64,000 bases of DNA, taken from NCBI GenBank assembly GCA_013397075.1, contig VWZS01003783.1, positions 784,859-848,858 of the forward strand, written 5' to 3'. Below are positions 26,101 to 39,600 of the stretch, piece after piece; the stretch's first letter is position 1; each line of letters opens with the position of its first letter. The notes under the pieces are model-generated. The model did not search any database. It had not been told where the DNA came from and worked only from the letters and a program-made list of their open reading frames with translations. The translations under genes were made by a program, and so were the position numbers. This DNA is from Rhabdornis inornatus. Taxonomy: Eukaryota > Chordata > Aves > Passeriformes > Rhabdornithidae.

Positions 26101-29100
26101 CTCTTTGTGAGTCTGGCCTTCTCACCCCTCCATGTTTGAGTACAAGAGTTTGCTCTCCTGTCTGTCACAAACTGGCCCTTTCTACAAGCAATGAAGGGAG
26201 TATAGTAGGGTATTGGCCAAATTGATTTTGTATCCATATTATTGATACTTGAAAGCGCAATCAGATATGGTCACCTTTTTTTCCTTTAGAACTGATTCCA
26301 GTAAGAGACTTCTTAACTTCTTACTTCAGTAATTATTTTTTTTTCTTTTCTTTTTTTTCTTCTTTTTTTTTTTCCCAACTGCCTGTGTCTTTTTCCACTA
26401 GGGACTGCCTAAAATAGATTTTTTCCTTTCTGAAACGGATGTGCCAGATATTTCTCTGTTATATGACAAGGAAAAGTAGAAAACAAAAATACAGTTAAGG
26501 CACAACATTGGAGAAATTGTAGTAGAAAAAAATAGGGAATTTGGTGCCTATGTTCAAATGAGAGGGGTAACCTCTCTTCTTCTAAATCTTTCCTTCCTAC
26601 TATTGAGAGTCAAAGTTGTTCCTGATGTTTACACACAGTGGAAGAACTCTAGCACAGGATGCTCTAAAAACCCATCCACCCCAGAATATCCTAAAACTCA
26701 AGACTGAAGAATTAAGAATTAAATCTCTACTGCAAATCAAGCAAGGAGAAAAATTCTATCTGGAAACTGAGTCACACACATGCATGTTGACTTAAGTTTT
26801 CAGGAAATCCTTGCACTGTTTGCTTGCCCAATAGTCAGATCGTAACTAAAATTGTGTGATCCATTTTAAATGTCTGAGTGAAATCACTGTAAGAGTGGCC
26901 CCTTCTGGAAAAAGAAAGACCTGGGTTGACAGCAGATATAAGCCTGGATTTTCAGGGACTGTAAAGTCTAAGCAGGTGGAATGTATGGAAATTAATTTCC
27001 ATGGGCTTCAGTGACTCCAGATACTGAGGGCTACAGAGCCTGGACCATCTTGAAATGCTAGTTTCCTGCGGGCTGTATGGTTTGATGTGTCAGAGAAAGT
27101 TGCAGCTATGAACAAAACATGCTGATCTGTGATGTGTTGCTGTCACCCAACATAGGCCTGATGTGCTTTGTAGCAGGCAACTGTCAGGAGCTTGCATGGC
27201 TAGACAGCTCGGATATCCCTCACAGTTTGGCTCTCCTAATTCAGAGAATGAGCCATTCATAGCTATGGTTTCACATGGGCTCCACACCTGCCCTTCTGAC
27301 ACTCATTCTACAGGATATCACAAGGACCAAGCAACATACTCATGGCAATGAGGATCTTTGCGAGGAAGATAAAACCAGGATCCAGTCAAAGACTGAAACT
27401 GCTGCATTTTCCACACTTTTCACTTATCCAACTGCTCTAATGCCATACAAGAAAAAGCTCTGGTAGCAACCAGTAGGACCTGTGAACAGTTCTATAATGC
27501 CAGTTATTATAAAATTGGTAGGGTATATTATATAAATTTGAATTCATATTAATTAGCTATTAAATAGATAAACTAATAACCCAAGCATGCTCAGCTCCTT
27601 TCTCTGACTTGGTGCTAATTGGAAAATGGGTGTCCTAGTTGGGTCCTACTAAACTCTCTTGAAATTCAGAGAACTCTACCAGAAATATTCTGCAGCTTGC
27701 ACTGGTACCCAAACTGGCTGGTCATTGTTTGACACAGCATCGTGTGGGCCAAAACTCGGTCAGACACAACTAAAACAAGTTATCAAAAAGACAGTCAGAT
27801 TTAAGACCCTGGAAATGTTCCTTGTAAGTGTGCACTGTATATTATGGCTTGTTTGCCTGACATCAGCCAGGAAAGTATTATGGAAATATGGACATATGTT
27901 CTAGATGTTACTACATCCATAAGTAACTGCAGAAAATATTGGCAGTGACCTACAGCTCTTGTAACATCTGAGCAATACCCCTTTCTGTTGATAAATTATT
28001 GAACCCAACATGAAACTGGAGGGGGAGAAGGAAAAGAAGAGAAAACAGGGTAAAAATGTGCGTATATAACAACACAGCATTAATATGAAAATAGTTGATG
28101 ATGAAGGAAATTTCCATCTCTTGAAAATGTCGTGGAACCAGATTCCTAAAAATAGGGAATATAACCTCTGGAACTGCCTTATGGTAAATCTGGAGATAAG
28201 AGTTGGTATTGCCAGCTTCTAAATGTTTCTTCCACCCATTGTCACTCTGCAGCAGTTATCTTCCATAGTAAATGAGTAGTGATCTCAGTACAGTTCACCA
28301 TAAATGTGAACTCTCCTTCAGCTGGCTCTTCTCCCACATTTCTAGTAAGATTGCATTCATTAGTTATTTGTTCTTTTCAGAGGCTGAGTGCAGTAGGAAG
28401 CCATTAATCAACATGCTGAAGGTCAGTTCAGACTCCTGTAATTTAATTTCTTCATGTGCTTCTTCTCTCTGTATCTGGTCTGTGGTAAACAAGACAGCTT
28501 GCTCCCATGCATCAGTTTGACCATAGCTGAGCAGATGAAGACTGTTGTAGCAGCTACTTTGTGTTCATCTTGTCAGAATGAGCCACAGATGAGAATAAAA
28601 TTTGGGTTGACAATTCCACGTTGCAGATGGCCACCTGAACCAGCAGTACCGTGTTATTGCTCTTTTAAAGGAGCTTGCTTCTCAGGTTCTGGTCAGCTTT
28701 GAAACCTAAGGAAAACCACAGGGGCATGGCTGGCATTCCAGACTGCAAACAGATCATAGGGGGAGAGATGACAGCACTGAAGTTTAAATACACTGACTGT
28801 TTAAGACTAATACAGATTAAGTCTAAGAGTAACAAGGTCAAAAATCTTAGTTGCATGCTCTTGCTAATTTATCAATATAATTTAACATACAATAATGAGG
28901 CTGAGCTCGCTCAACCCTACCACTGAGCCATGCAAGCATTAACCTGTTAGAGTTAGTTATTTTCTTTCTCTGCCAATAACTTCTGCTTTGTGAATGTTAA
29001 CTGCTGTTTTATTGCTATGCATTGATATTTTGTGCAATTTTGTTATTTAATATATTGCGATAATTAAGCTAAGAGCAGTATGACTATTAGTTTTTTGATG

Positions 29101-29206
29101 CTGCTTCTTAGGTTTAATATTGTTTGTGTGGCCCAAAATAGCTGTTTACCAGCTTTCCTACAAGGACTAGTAAAATATATTCCCTCTCCTCACAAGCCCT
29201 TCTTCT
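26101..29206. other. AT-rich unique non-coding DNA
   Basis: No gene is recognised. A T-rich pyrimidine run lies at 26336-26374. Short open frames at 27090-27900 and 28272-28926 are under 90 codons and without recognisable family features. Confidence 0.65.
26336..26374. repeat. T/C-rich homopolymer-like run
   Basis: Almost all T with isolated C residues. It resembles a polypyrimidine tract, but no credible exon follows the run. Confidence 0.85.
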
Positions 29207-29545
29207 ATCACAGAAGAATCCTTTAAATTTGAAGGGACCTCTTAAGATTATATGGTCCAATAGCTCTGCTTGGGCAGCTTGCCCAGGACCCTCTCCAGTC
29301 AGGTTCTGAGTATCTCCACAGAGGGAGATTTCACAACCTCTCTGTGCCTCTCCGCTTGCTTGTGTTCAGATGGAATGCAATGCTTTTTGTCTGTTTTCTT
29401 TTTCCTTTGTCTCCATCATCTCTTGTTCTGTCAGTTGGCACTATTGAGAAAGCCTGGCTCCCTCTCATCAGTCCCTCCCACCAAGTATTTATATACATGG
29501 ATAGGTTTCCCCCACAAGCCCCTTCTTTCCCAGACTGATTTTTAT
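29207..29545 (-). mobile_element. CR1 LINE 3' fragment, antisense
   Basis: The sequence is the reverse complement of CR1 3' sequence. A degraded ATCACAGAAGAATC end is followed by GAAGGGACCTCTTAAGAT, then TTGCCCAGGACCCTCTCCAG and GAGTATCTCCACAGAGGGAG. The tail near 29440 reads GAGAAAGCCTGGCTCC. These match CR1 consensus segments in the expected order. The copy is heavily decayed. A 99-codon plus-strand frame (29270-29569) is a by-product. Confidence 0.85.
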
Positions 29546-29734
29546 TTATATAGACTCAGAAGTAATTAAGAAGGTCTAAAAGTTAAATAAAATACACTTT
29601 TCCCAACTGAAATTAAACCTTTATCTGGAGAAATTTGTACAGTAATAAGAAGGAATATTTTGGTTTTATAGCACTTGCTGTAAGTTTTGTTCCTTTTTTT
29701 GCTTTTGTTTATTTTCTTTTCTTTCTGAGACTTC

Positions 29735-29751
29735 TTTTTTTTTTTTTTTTT
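29735..29751. repeat. Poly-T run
   Basis: Seventeen consecutive T residues. It could be the reverse-strand tail of a retroposed sequence, but no body was recognised. Confidence 0.85.
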
Positions 29752-29828
29752 AATTTTAATTATTGCTATTCATTGCACCTGTTGTGTCAGTGTTACATTG
29801 TCTCTCTAAACTAAGGAACTATTTTCCT

Positions 29829-29862
29829 GGGGTTTTTTTGTTTGGTTTGTTGGGGTTTTTTT
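29829..29862. repeat. T-rich run with G clusters
   Basis: Built from GGGGTTTTTTTG and GTTTGGTTTG words, similar to 20934-20980 and 54151-54231. Confidence 0.8.
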
Positions 29863-30029
29863 AAAATCTTCACCAATGCTTTCTTTCCCCCTATAGAAAA
29901 TACCCACATCCTGTGAGTTTTATGAACATCTCCTTTTAGAAGGAAGACCTGATGTTTTCCTGTAGATTTTCAATAATGTGGCCACTGTTAGGAATAGCCC
30001 TGGTAAAGTATAAATAAAAGGTTATTTGT

Positions 30030-30200
30030 GGTAGTTTTATTTCTAAATGCTAATAGCATGGCATCAGCTCATAAATCATTAGTGATGAGCTCGTAATTAT
30101 GTGCCAGCATCACAGTGGGATCCAACCTAATACCAGAAATTTACATATTCATGAATACACCCATATTCATGCATGGAAAAGTGCAGAATACAGCAGAAAT
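30030..30200. promoter_or_regulatory. Candidate conserved non-coding element
   Basis: The patch carries a homeodomain core TAATTA (in TCGTAATTATG near 30091), a 12-base palindrome TATTCATGAATA at 30146-30157 and a POU-like ATATTCATGCAT at 30163-30174. It contains a CpG in a CpG-poor area. The dense, non-repetitive, word-rich texture resembles developmental enhancers. Conservation cannot be tested here, so this is a hypothesis. Confidence 0.25.
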
Positions 30201-33200
30201 CAAATAGTCTTGGTTTTCTCCAAACTGTTATTCGGGTGAATTGCCTCCTCTCCTAACATGCTTCTTCCAGCTATTTACCTATGATATATATTCAGATTTC
30301 AAAAAGTTTTCTTTGGAGTTCAGTTTTAGACAGTACATAGTTTCAACTTGTCCAAAAGAATGTGTGTAGTCTGCAATGTTACAGGTAATGAATACCTCCT
30401 ATAATTAGTGTCCACTCCATTTCTACTTGCTGACATTAATTTTGAGTTTAAAATATGGCTGGTGTATGTTTAGTCTAGAACTAATGGGCTATTATCTAAA
30501 TTTTCTGTGATGTAAGTTGGAATTAATGTTTTTTAAAAAATCTACTTTTCAGTGGATATTTACAGTTGTCTGGAAATGGGAAAGTTTGTTTTGGATAGTG
30601 TAGATACTTCAACAGATCAGCTATAAGGGGTGACTTGTACCTGCAAGTGGTGAGAACTGGAGGGAAGAAGATGGGCTTTATTTGTTGTGTGTTTACAGAA
30701 CCTCACCTTACAGGCCCTAGAAAACATCAGCTTCATCGATGTGAAAGCAATCAGCCTTTCCCAGCCCTAAAAGAAGGTAATGTGAAAGTTTCTTTTCGGG
30801 CACAATTATATTCTCCAGAATAAAACTCGAGGGAAACATTAAAACAAACACTTTTTAAATGCTTACTGCAGGTTCTCAGCCCTGGAGACTAGGAGGGTCT
30901 TTCTTTTTTTGCCCCTTTAGGAGCAATACTCTCTTATGTACCCTGCTCAGTCTTTGGATCTAATGTGGCAGCTCACCTGTAGATCTCTTTCAAATGAGTC
31001 ATTTCCTATGTCTGTAGTAATTTTCATTTTTTTATTTACAACTTTAATTGAAAAAGAGGTGCTGACACCTGACACCCTGTCTCCTAAAGACTGCAGTCTC
31101 TGCTTGGGACTTGGAGCTCCGTTGCAATTCAGACACCAGTTATAGTAATTTTTAATTGAATATATCTATGACCAGTTATGTGTATTTCCACAGAAGCTAT
31201 TATTCAAGGATCCCTAAGCAGTTATTGCAATTAAGGATTTCTAAGATTCATATCAAACCTGCACAGTATGTAATGATAATAAGAAAATCAGTATGTCTAG
31301 CACTGAGCAATCTCTATTTTAGAAAGTCATCACTTTTAAAAATTATTTGCCAAGAGATTCAGAATGCCTATTCTCTTCCCACCTTCTCCCCACCCAACCC
31401 CAAAATCTGTATACCTGTGTTCCTCTCACAGTGGCATAGAGTCCTTGCTGCCCCTCTGGCCAGATGCTGGGTCGGAGACTGGAGAAGCTCCTCCTGATGG
31501 CACATTTTTCCATGCCAGCTGAATCCCTTCCTTGTTATTCAACAGACTCTCTAGCACAAGACTCAATATTGGGCCATGTGATGGGTCTGCCGAGGCATGA
31601 AATGAAAGTTCAATATCTAAGGGAAATTGCACAAGGAATTTGTTGAGTCACGCTTACCCAAAGTATGGCAGGGTGAAAATTGCCAAGTTGTTCTGCAACA
31701 GTGGTTTGCATAGTCCAAAAATCTGTCTTTGACAGAGAGAAGTGTTTGGAGCTTTCATATCATGTGCTAGAAATTCAGTAGTTATATGGTAAGGAATGAA
31801 AAATCTGATTAAATAAAAGGTCTTTTCAGTTCTTAATTTTGAAATGTGCTTCTTTGCTCTCACCTTCCTTAGACTACCACAGCAGTCTGATAGGACCTTC
31901 TCCTTTTCCCTTCATCTATTCTAGTTTATGCTCAAAATGGCAGGCAGAGGCCTGCTCATCCTCTCACTAAGTGTTTTTCCTGCCTGCAGAGTCCACAGTG
32001 GTGTGTCACGGAGCTTGTGCCTGTCCTCTGGTCCTGGACAGCTCTGGTTCTATCTGGAGGAGGCTGGAACATGGTCTGAAAACAGCAATGTTTCAACCCT
32101 CAGTAGTAGTTGATGATCTTCATCACAACAAAACAAGAAAAATCACCTGGTAAGGAAATACAAGGTGTTTTTCATTACCCGTGGTCCTAGAATGTTCTCA
32201 TTTTACTCAAATCTACCTTTCATTATTTTTGTGACAAAGATACTAGCATGCATATTGAAGTGACAAATAAATAAAAATTATTAGATTAATTATCACTACA
32301 CGGTCCTATTGTGTAGAAATGATACTGTTGCATAAATTAATATATTAAAACCATACAGTCCTATTTTAAAATATTCTTAAGGTCACCTTTAGCTTTATTA
32401 AATTAAAACATTTGACATTACCACGTAGTGGCAATATACTCACCAGATTACATAACCAAGTAGCCTTCTAGTGCAAGTGCAAGCAATCTATTTTCCTGTT
32501 TACATGGTGCTGCCAGTGGAGTACAGCAGATGTTGAACTAAAACCATGTGAGGCAGCATTGTACTGTGCCAGGCTTGCCGAAGGTTTTGCCCTGCTGATG
32601 CTCATTTTTGCTTATATAATTTAGAAGACTTTTTATAAACTGCTTTTACAAAACCCACTTTTATTGGAGCAGTTTATTCTATGTTGAAATAATGTGTAAT
32701 GTTAATATCTAGAAAATCTATTTTGCAAATAACTCTAATAAAGAATTTTCGAAAGAGTTCAGCTAAAAAAAAACACCCAATATTCTTATTCTTCCAATTT
32801 ACCCAAATACAGCTTTCTCATGCCTACTTCTATCCCAGTGATATCCCTGTGGCTTTTAATCCTCCATTCTGCTTTGTATATCACTGATCTTCTTAGACAC
32901 CAGGAAGTCTTTTAATGTACAGAAATCTTCAGAAATGGGATGTGGCAGCTCAATACTGCAAGGTCATTTAAAGTGTTTTCTCAGCTGACTTCCTATTTTC
33001 CTAGCTCATGACAGGGGAAATTACTTTGCAGAATAACCTTCCTTCTTGGTGCAGAAAGATTAAGAATCTTGTAATATATCAAATTGGGATTTTTTCAGCA
33101 TAATCAGAAATCCTTGAAGTTGAATAGTGCTCACAAAGAACAAGATACCCAAAACTAGGTTAAGAAAGGGGATAACACTTGCAAGGCATATTTTTAAGCA

Positions 33201-35188
33201 ATGAAGTTTCCCAATTTCTATAAGAGAACTTGGAAGTTCCTGTTTTCAGATGCCTGACCTTAGTGCAGTGCTCATTCTCCCATTGTTTTTTATCTGATTC
33301 TTTTCTGGGCCCTCAATTATTTTGAACACACTGGGCAAAATTTACCCCTGGCAAAATGCACCTCTCCCAGTGGAGTTCAGCCAACTGATGAAAAATTCTT
33401 ACATAAAAATTTCCTTAATTTCTTTAATTATTTTAGATTTTGTTAATTTTTAGACATACATTTTCTAGTAATATGTGCCAGTAATATTCTCTTACTTTCT
33501 TAGGTTATGCCTACAATTTCCTCTCGTAAGAATATTTTTTGCCTGCAGAAACATAGTTCTACTCTGGTCACAAATCAGCAAATTGTTCAACATCTGTGGA
33601 GATACTTACTATCACATGAGATCTCAGAATTAATAACACTTCTAGAATAAATGAGAGATTTATTTGAATGACTTCACCAAGCTGTCTTGATTTGATTTTG
33701 GTGGTCCTAGTCTAAATGTAATGTTGTTGGGATTTTAAAAATTAGGAAAAGCAAGTAAGGTTTTTAAACACTGGAAGATAATTGAACAGTTGTGCTTTAT
33801 TAAATTTGGACATTGCCTATGCTGAAATTAGAATACAAATAATAAAATAAAATGTTACCCCAGAACATAAACCTAAACCAAAAAGGTTTGAAAGGAGCTC
33901 TGGTGATCCTGCTCAAAGCAAGCATAAGTTCAAAGTTGGACTGAGCTGCTGTAGGAATTTTCCAGTTGGGCTTTAAATACTCCAAAAACAGTGATTCCAT
34001 GTTGTCTCTGGGTTGTTACATTCCCACATGGAAGAATTATATACATACGAGACTCTTCTAGACAGTGCTTGTATAGGTTCATATTGGTCTGCATCACATA
34101 TTTTGTGTGTGGTTTTAGAAGCATGTACAATACTTAGTTTAATGACCCTCTTCCAACATTCAGCTCAATTTTTCTATCGGTTTTCTATTCTTTTACACTA
34201 CATGATATGTACCTAAACTCTCTTTTGTATACATTGTTTTTCACTAGCAAGATAGACAATAAATATTTCATAAAAAATCTTGATCCACCCTGAAGTTAAT
34301 GGCAAAGACCCATCTATTACAGTGAGATTAAGGTTCCAATGAAGATATATGTAAAATATGGCCTTTCTTGGATAACTGTAAATATGAAAATATCTTTGGC
34401 AATATAAAAAATGGATATTTTCCTTACCACATTATTTACCTTTATTGCAATATTTGTACTATTTCTGACACTTCATGTAGGAAATTCCTCAAACACCCCA
34501 TAAATTTAAGGAATGATTCTGGTAAATGCCCAGTTGTTGTTGGCTCCCAATGTAGGATGAAACATAGGACATATAGTACTATACAGTGCTAAATCTTTCT
34601 ATTTCTGCTTTGGACATCTCTTGATTCTGAAAACTTCTTGAAGTCAAAGTATCACAGCTAGAGCATCATTTCAGACCTTTTTTTCCAGGTCAGCGACAAA
34701 AACAGTCTTTCTTGAGTTTTAAGGAAGCTTTTAGTAAAATTTCAAGCACTTGGTTGAGATTTAAATGAAACATAAAGGAGTTACGGAACATGCGAAAGAA
34801 CTGGAAGAATGACTGAATATTGCCATAGGTATAAGAAGAAAACAAGAAACATTTTGTGTGGAAATAGGGGGGAGTTGAGAAACTTGGGAGAAATCTGATC
34901 TAGAAAAGGTTGTTACATTTATATGGAAAAAATGTGATGCAATTTATATGCATTTTTTCCACTAACTACACTGTAAGGCAGCCACTGTGGCCCCTGAACC
35001 ATTTCTTGCTCAGGTCAGACAGCATCCTTACAAACAATTTCTAGCCACCTTTTAGATGTTAGAATTGGGCAAAGCTTTCAGAAAATTCAAGTGTTACTGG
35101 CCTGTTTGGGGGGATAAGATTATGTATAGGGCTGGATATGATTGGTATGGAGGTTGTAGTAATTGCTTCAGTGCAGATGCAGACTAAG

Positions 35189-35660
35189 AGTCATAGAGTC
35201 ACAGAATTATGTAATCATTAAGGCTGAGAAAGACCTCTAAGATCACCAGGTCCAACTGTTAACCTGGCACCACTGTATTCACCACAAAGCCGTATTCCCA
35301 ACTGCCACATGCACACATCTTTCTATCAGTTCCAGGGATGGATTCCTCCACTTCCCAGGGCAGCCTATTCAAGTCCTTGACACCTTTTCAGTAAAGAAAT
35401 TTTTCCCTGTATCCAATCTAGTCCGTCCCCTGTGCAACTTAAGGACATTTCTTCTTGTCCTGTCACTTGTTACCTGGGAGAAGAAGCTGAACCCCACTGG
35501 GCTACAACCTCCTTTCAGGCAGTTGTAGACGGAGATAAAGACATCCTGAGCCTCCTTTTCTCCAGGAAAAATGCCCCCAACTTCCTCAGCCACTATTAGT
35601 AAAGCTTGCACTCCAGACCTTTCATTGCCCTTTTCTGGGCATCCTCCAGCATCTCAATAT
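35189..35660 (-). mobile_element. CR1 LINE 3' fragment, antisense
   Basis: It starts with AGTCATAGAGTCACAGAAT, a mutated CR1 terminal repeat. Clear CR1 3' words follow, including CACTTCCCAGGGCAGCCTAT near 35350, GTAAAGAAATTTTTCCCTG near 35392, GTTACCTGGGAGAAGAAGC near 35469 and CTACAACCTCCTTTCAGGC near 35502. This is one of the better-preserved fragments in the window. It is 5'-truncated and non-coding. The 80-codon minus-strand frame inside it (35369-35611) is a relic. Confidence 0.93.
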
Positions 35661-36359
35661 TTTTACTAGCCACAATTAAGTTATTAGAAAAAGTGTATCC
35701 TTACAGTGTTTTTTCTAACACATGCAATCTCTGCTCTCAACTTAAAGTCAACATAAAGTTTCTGATTACTCTTCAGCTTACTTGTGATTTGAACCTTCTC
35801 TACATCCACATCGTGAATTCCAGAGTGGATGTCTGCCTCTGAAAACATAAAGTCTCTGCCTCAGTGTGATCCCTAGTTCTTTGGTTTTTACCACGGGCAG
35901 AGAAGAAGCAAAGCTAAATGGAGCACTGTGTTCCTAAGGCACCCAAGAGACATCTCTCAAGTGACTTTGCTGTATATGAAGAAGCTGTGTGCTGGGTATT
36001 CCTCTGATAGAGGAGCAGATATAAAGAAGGGCCAGAGGGGACACAAAATAATGGAATTACTACAGTGGTACCTTTTTTTTTATTTTTTGTTTTTGTGAGA
36101 TCCTGAACATATACCACTACCAGAAAATTACAGCTAATGTGGGAAATTCACACTGCATAGCAGGAGAACAGGCTGTTGTTTAGTTTGATAGATGGAGCTG
36201 TGAAGATTACATTTCTTTTTATCAGTTTCCCCGTCTGTAAACATAAAATATTTTTGTCTTATAAGAATAGTTTTCCTGGCTAGAAATGAAAGGTCATGTG
36301 TCCCTCCTTTATTGTATTTAATAGCAGTGTGGGGATGCAGAGTTTAATGTGTATTATCT
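35661..36359. other. AT-rich unique non-coding DNA
   Basis: Nothing recognisable, apart from a short T-rich run near 36072-36094. Confidence 0.65.
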
Positions 36360-36625
36360 TATGACAGCTGGCATTGCTAATAGCCCATCAGTCGTCATGT
36401 GGTGGTTTACTGAAGTTCTAATTGTTTGTAGCTGCGATGCTCATTCATTATATCTCTGCAACTGATGAGGATTACATTCTCTGTCACATGCATTTGCCTC
36501 CTCCGATAACACGTAATTCTGTCTTTTTCCATGTATTCCAAAGCACTCAAAATTTGGCTATGATTTTCAGGAGGAGTAAGCAGTTCATGGTGGTTTCTGT
36601 CATGGTCAGGCATCAGTGGAGGTGA
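36360..36625. promoter_or_regulatory. Candidate conserved non-coding element
   Basis: Four CpGs are retained within about 130 bases (in GTCGTC, TGCGAT, TCCGAT and CACGTA) in a region otherwise nearly free of CpG. Words such as TGACAGCTG, ATTGCTAAT, CATTTGC and CACGTAATT resemble TALE/bHLH, homeodomain and POU sites. Open frames on both strands (up to 68 codons) overlap and lack coding features. I infer constraint from base composition only. Confidence 0.3.
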
Positions 36626-39600
36626 ATTCTCCTAGACCAAGTGTATCTTTGCAGCAAGTGCTCATTTTTGGCTATTCCATGAAAACCTCACAATAAAGGA
36701 TGACTGCAGAGATTTAATTAATTTACCTACTATATAAATGTCTGGAGAATAGCTTCCTATATTTTGTGAGGGTCATGTGGATAAACACACTAATTGTCCC
36801 TGACTAGACTTTTAGTCTTGCAAGTGATTTTCACTCTCTTCCATCAGGAAATTGGTATATGCAACAATTTCACTTTCAGAAGAAAAACAAATAAATATTC
36901 TTCCACAAGCTTTCTTGATCATCAGGATCTCCAGGTCTCCTTTCTATTTTCCAACATTTAGGAACATTTCTTTACTAATCAATAAAGATGTGTGACATTA
37001 TAGGAAGACAAAAAGCTTTTGAAAACAGAAAATACTGTGACCAGAGCTCTAGTGCATGAGCAGTAGAAAAAAAGATTGGTTTACTTTAAGTGTATGTCCT
37101 GGACGCTAGAGGAGTCACTTTTAATTTACACTGGTACAGATGAACAAGTTACCTTACCCTGATACACATGAACTTAGATTCTGCCTTTTTTAGGAAAAAT
37201 AAATGTTGCTATGATTTTGGTGGTGCCTTTTCAGTCTCCAGTAGAGTAGAATCACAATGTATGGACTCAGTGTTTGATTAGCATTTCCTCACTGTGCCTT
37301 GGATGGCAATCACTTAAACTAAAATGTATTATTAACTAAAATTCAAAAACACATGGCAACAACTTAGTCCTTTATGGTACAGTTATTTTGAAATTACTTT
37401 CAAAAATGTGCACCCCTGTAGCCTAGCTTTTAATTTGTATATTTTCTTAAGCACATAATAGTATAGACATCCCACTGTAAGACTGGCACCATTCATAAGT
37501 TGAGGGAATGAAAATTCAGTTTGTTTTTATTAATTCATGCAGGAGCAGACCATGTCTGGTATGCAAAACCTACATTCACCAGTTTGTATTTAAACACTGA
37601 AAAAGAAATACATTCCATCTTTATTGCTACAGTTGCTTTAAATTAAAATTGCAAAGAAATACAATGCTAGGTAACACAAAGCTTCTTTCACTTCTCTTTA
37701 ACAAAAAGTTTTATGAACATGCTGATATATTTTGTAAACATAATAAATTTTATCTAGTGAATCAGTGGTAAAACATAGCCCCAAGGCTCAACTCTCTTTT
37801 GATTCCAGTATCATCTGGAATGATACTGCTAATGTTATTTGCTAAAACTGTCATAAAAGTAGGGAGGAGAAACCTTTTAGGAAGTGCTTGCAACATTTTA
37901 ATACTAACAGCATGGCATTTGCTCAAATGAGAACATTTTGGTAAATGCTTGCAGAGCAAAAGGCCCTACATTTTCTTTACAAGAATTAAAGATAGAGCAG
38001 TAAAGGTCATATATAAAACTTTGCCAAATAACTTTCTGCATTGTTTTTACAGTTTGTTAAGAGTAGAGGCTCTAGTCTGCTTGTGACATGGAGGAAGAGT
38101 GCTGGTTTGAATGTCTTTGTGAAAGTGAAGTATGAATGGAGTAAACCATGGAGTAAGAGACAAGTTGTACAAAGACATTGACCTGGGCAAACCTTCAAGG
38201 TCTAAGATGACAACAACCCCAAAAGCTCATCAGTGGGTATTGCAGGTTCCAGTGCTCATTGATTTTCCATCCTGGGCTTTGCCAGCTGTAATGTCACAGT
38301 CAGTCTAATGCTGAGGCTCTGGAAAAACTGCAGCCCATGTGGGGGATGTTCCCAAGGCCAGATGTGAAAAGCTGAAGGAGGGGGGAAAGGCAATGAAAAA
38401 CTATTTCAATTTCTCTTGTTAATGGACAGTAGTGTTCTCAGTCATGTGTGATAAGAAAAACATTTTTCCTGCTTCTACAAAGTGTTCCTGTGGCTCATAA
38501 AGGCAAGAGTTGGACATGAGTAACTTGGCAACAATCACACAGTTATCTTCAAGCAAAAGATAAGGTCAGACCTCCATAGATGTTTCCAAGCTGGTTCCTG
38601 TCAACATGTCTTCTGTATTAATTGGGTTAAAGCTAGAAGTCTCTTTACTACAAATGTTTGAGAAACCTCATTATAAAGACTAGTCTAGATGTGCAGTTAT
38701 GTTAATTTTTTCTCCATTTTTCATCTGTAGGAAAGAAACACTTTTTTTGTATGAGTACATATTGAGAAAGAAAATATTTTATGCATGGTATGTATAAATG
38801 CAAAAGAAGACTAGAAAAATACTTTTTTCCAGACTATGTTTTGCTAAATCTAATTTTTTTTTTCTTTTGTGTGATAAAACTGCTAAAAATATTTCATAGT
38901 TTTAAGTGTTGGGATGTTTTTTTCTTTTGATTTATCTCAAAAACTGAGTTGTTTCTGCACTCAGCAGGGAAGCCTTGAACAGAGGTTTTGAATGGTGTCA
39001 GTTGAAAGCATTCTGAAATGCACATTAAATATGTCAATGTTGAATAGCAAAACTAGTATTTATGTTCCTAGTTATGTTATATTTACCTTCTATTAAAAAT
39101 TGCTAGCTTACACAAATTATAGTATACTATATTACAAGTAGATCAATCTTGCCAGATAAAGTTCAAACACAAGAGTTTTTCAGTTTGATTGCAAGTTGAA
39201 AGAAATCCCTAGTCTTTTGCTTTACCTTAAAGTAATTACTAGGAGCACTATAAGATATATTTTGTGTTAAAATAATCAGAAAATAATATGTTTAACTCCT
39301 ATAAATAGTCTGGTTGATAGATTGAATTTTATGTAGAATCTGTTGGCATGACTATGTTTTCTCCAGCTTGGATGATGTTCTTGCATACTGTAGTGTCCCT
39401 AAAGTAATTTAGACAGTTTCATTTATATCTCCAGCTCATTTTTTAATTAATATTTGATATCTGAATGAATATTTTAAATCAATCCTTAATTTTGGTGTAA
39501 CCCTGATACCTGAATTAACAAACTACAGGATTGGAGGTACTTTGTCAGATTAGTAGAATAATAAATATAACCACAATATGTATGGGTATACATTTAAGTA

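Larger units (their letters stand above)
29546..35188. other. AT-rich unique non-coding DNA with one candidate regulatory patch
   Basis: No exon is supported. Poly-T lies at 29735-29751 and a G/T run at 29829-29862. A regulatory-looking patch at 30030-30200 is described separately. Open frames at 30936-32153 are short and overlap in different frames, which is typical of non-coding DNA that is locally a little richer in GC. Confidence 0.6.
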
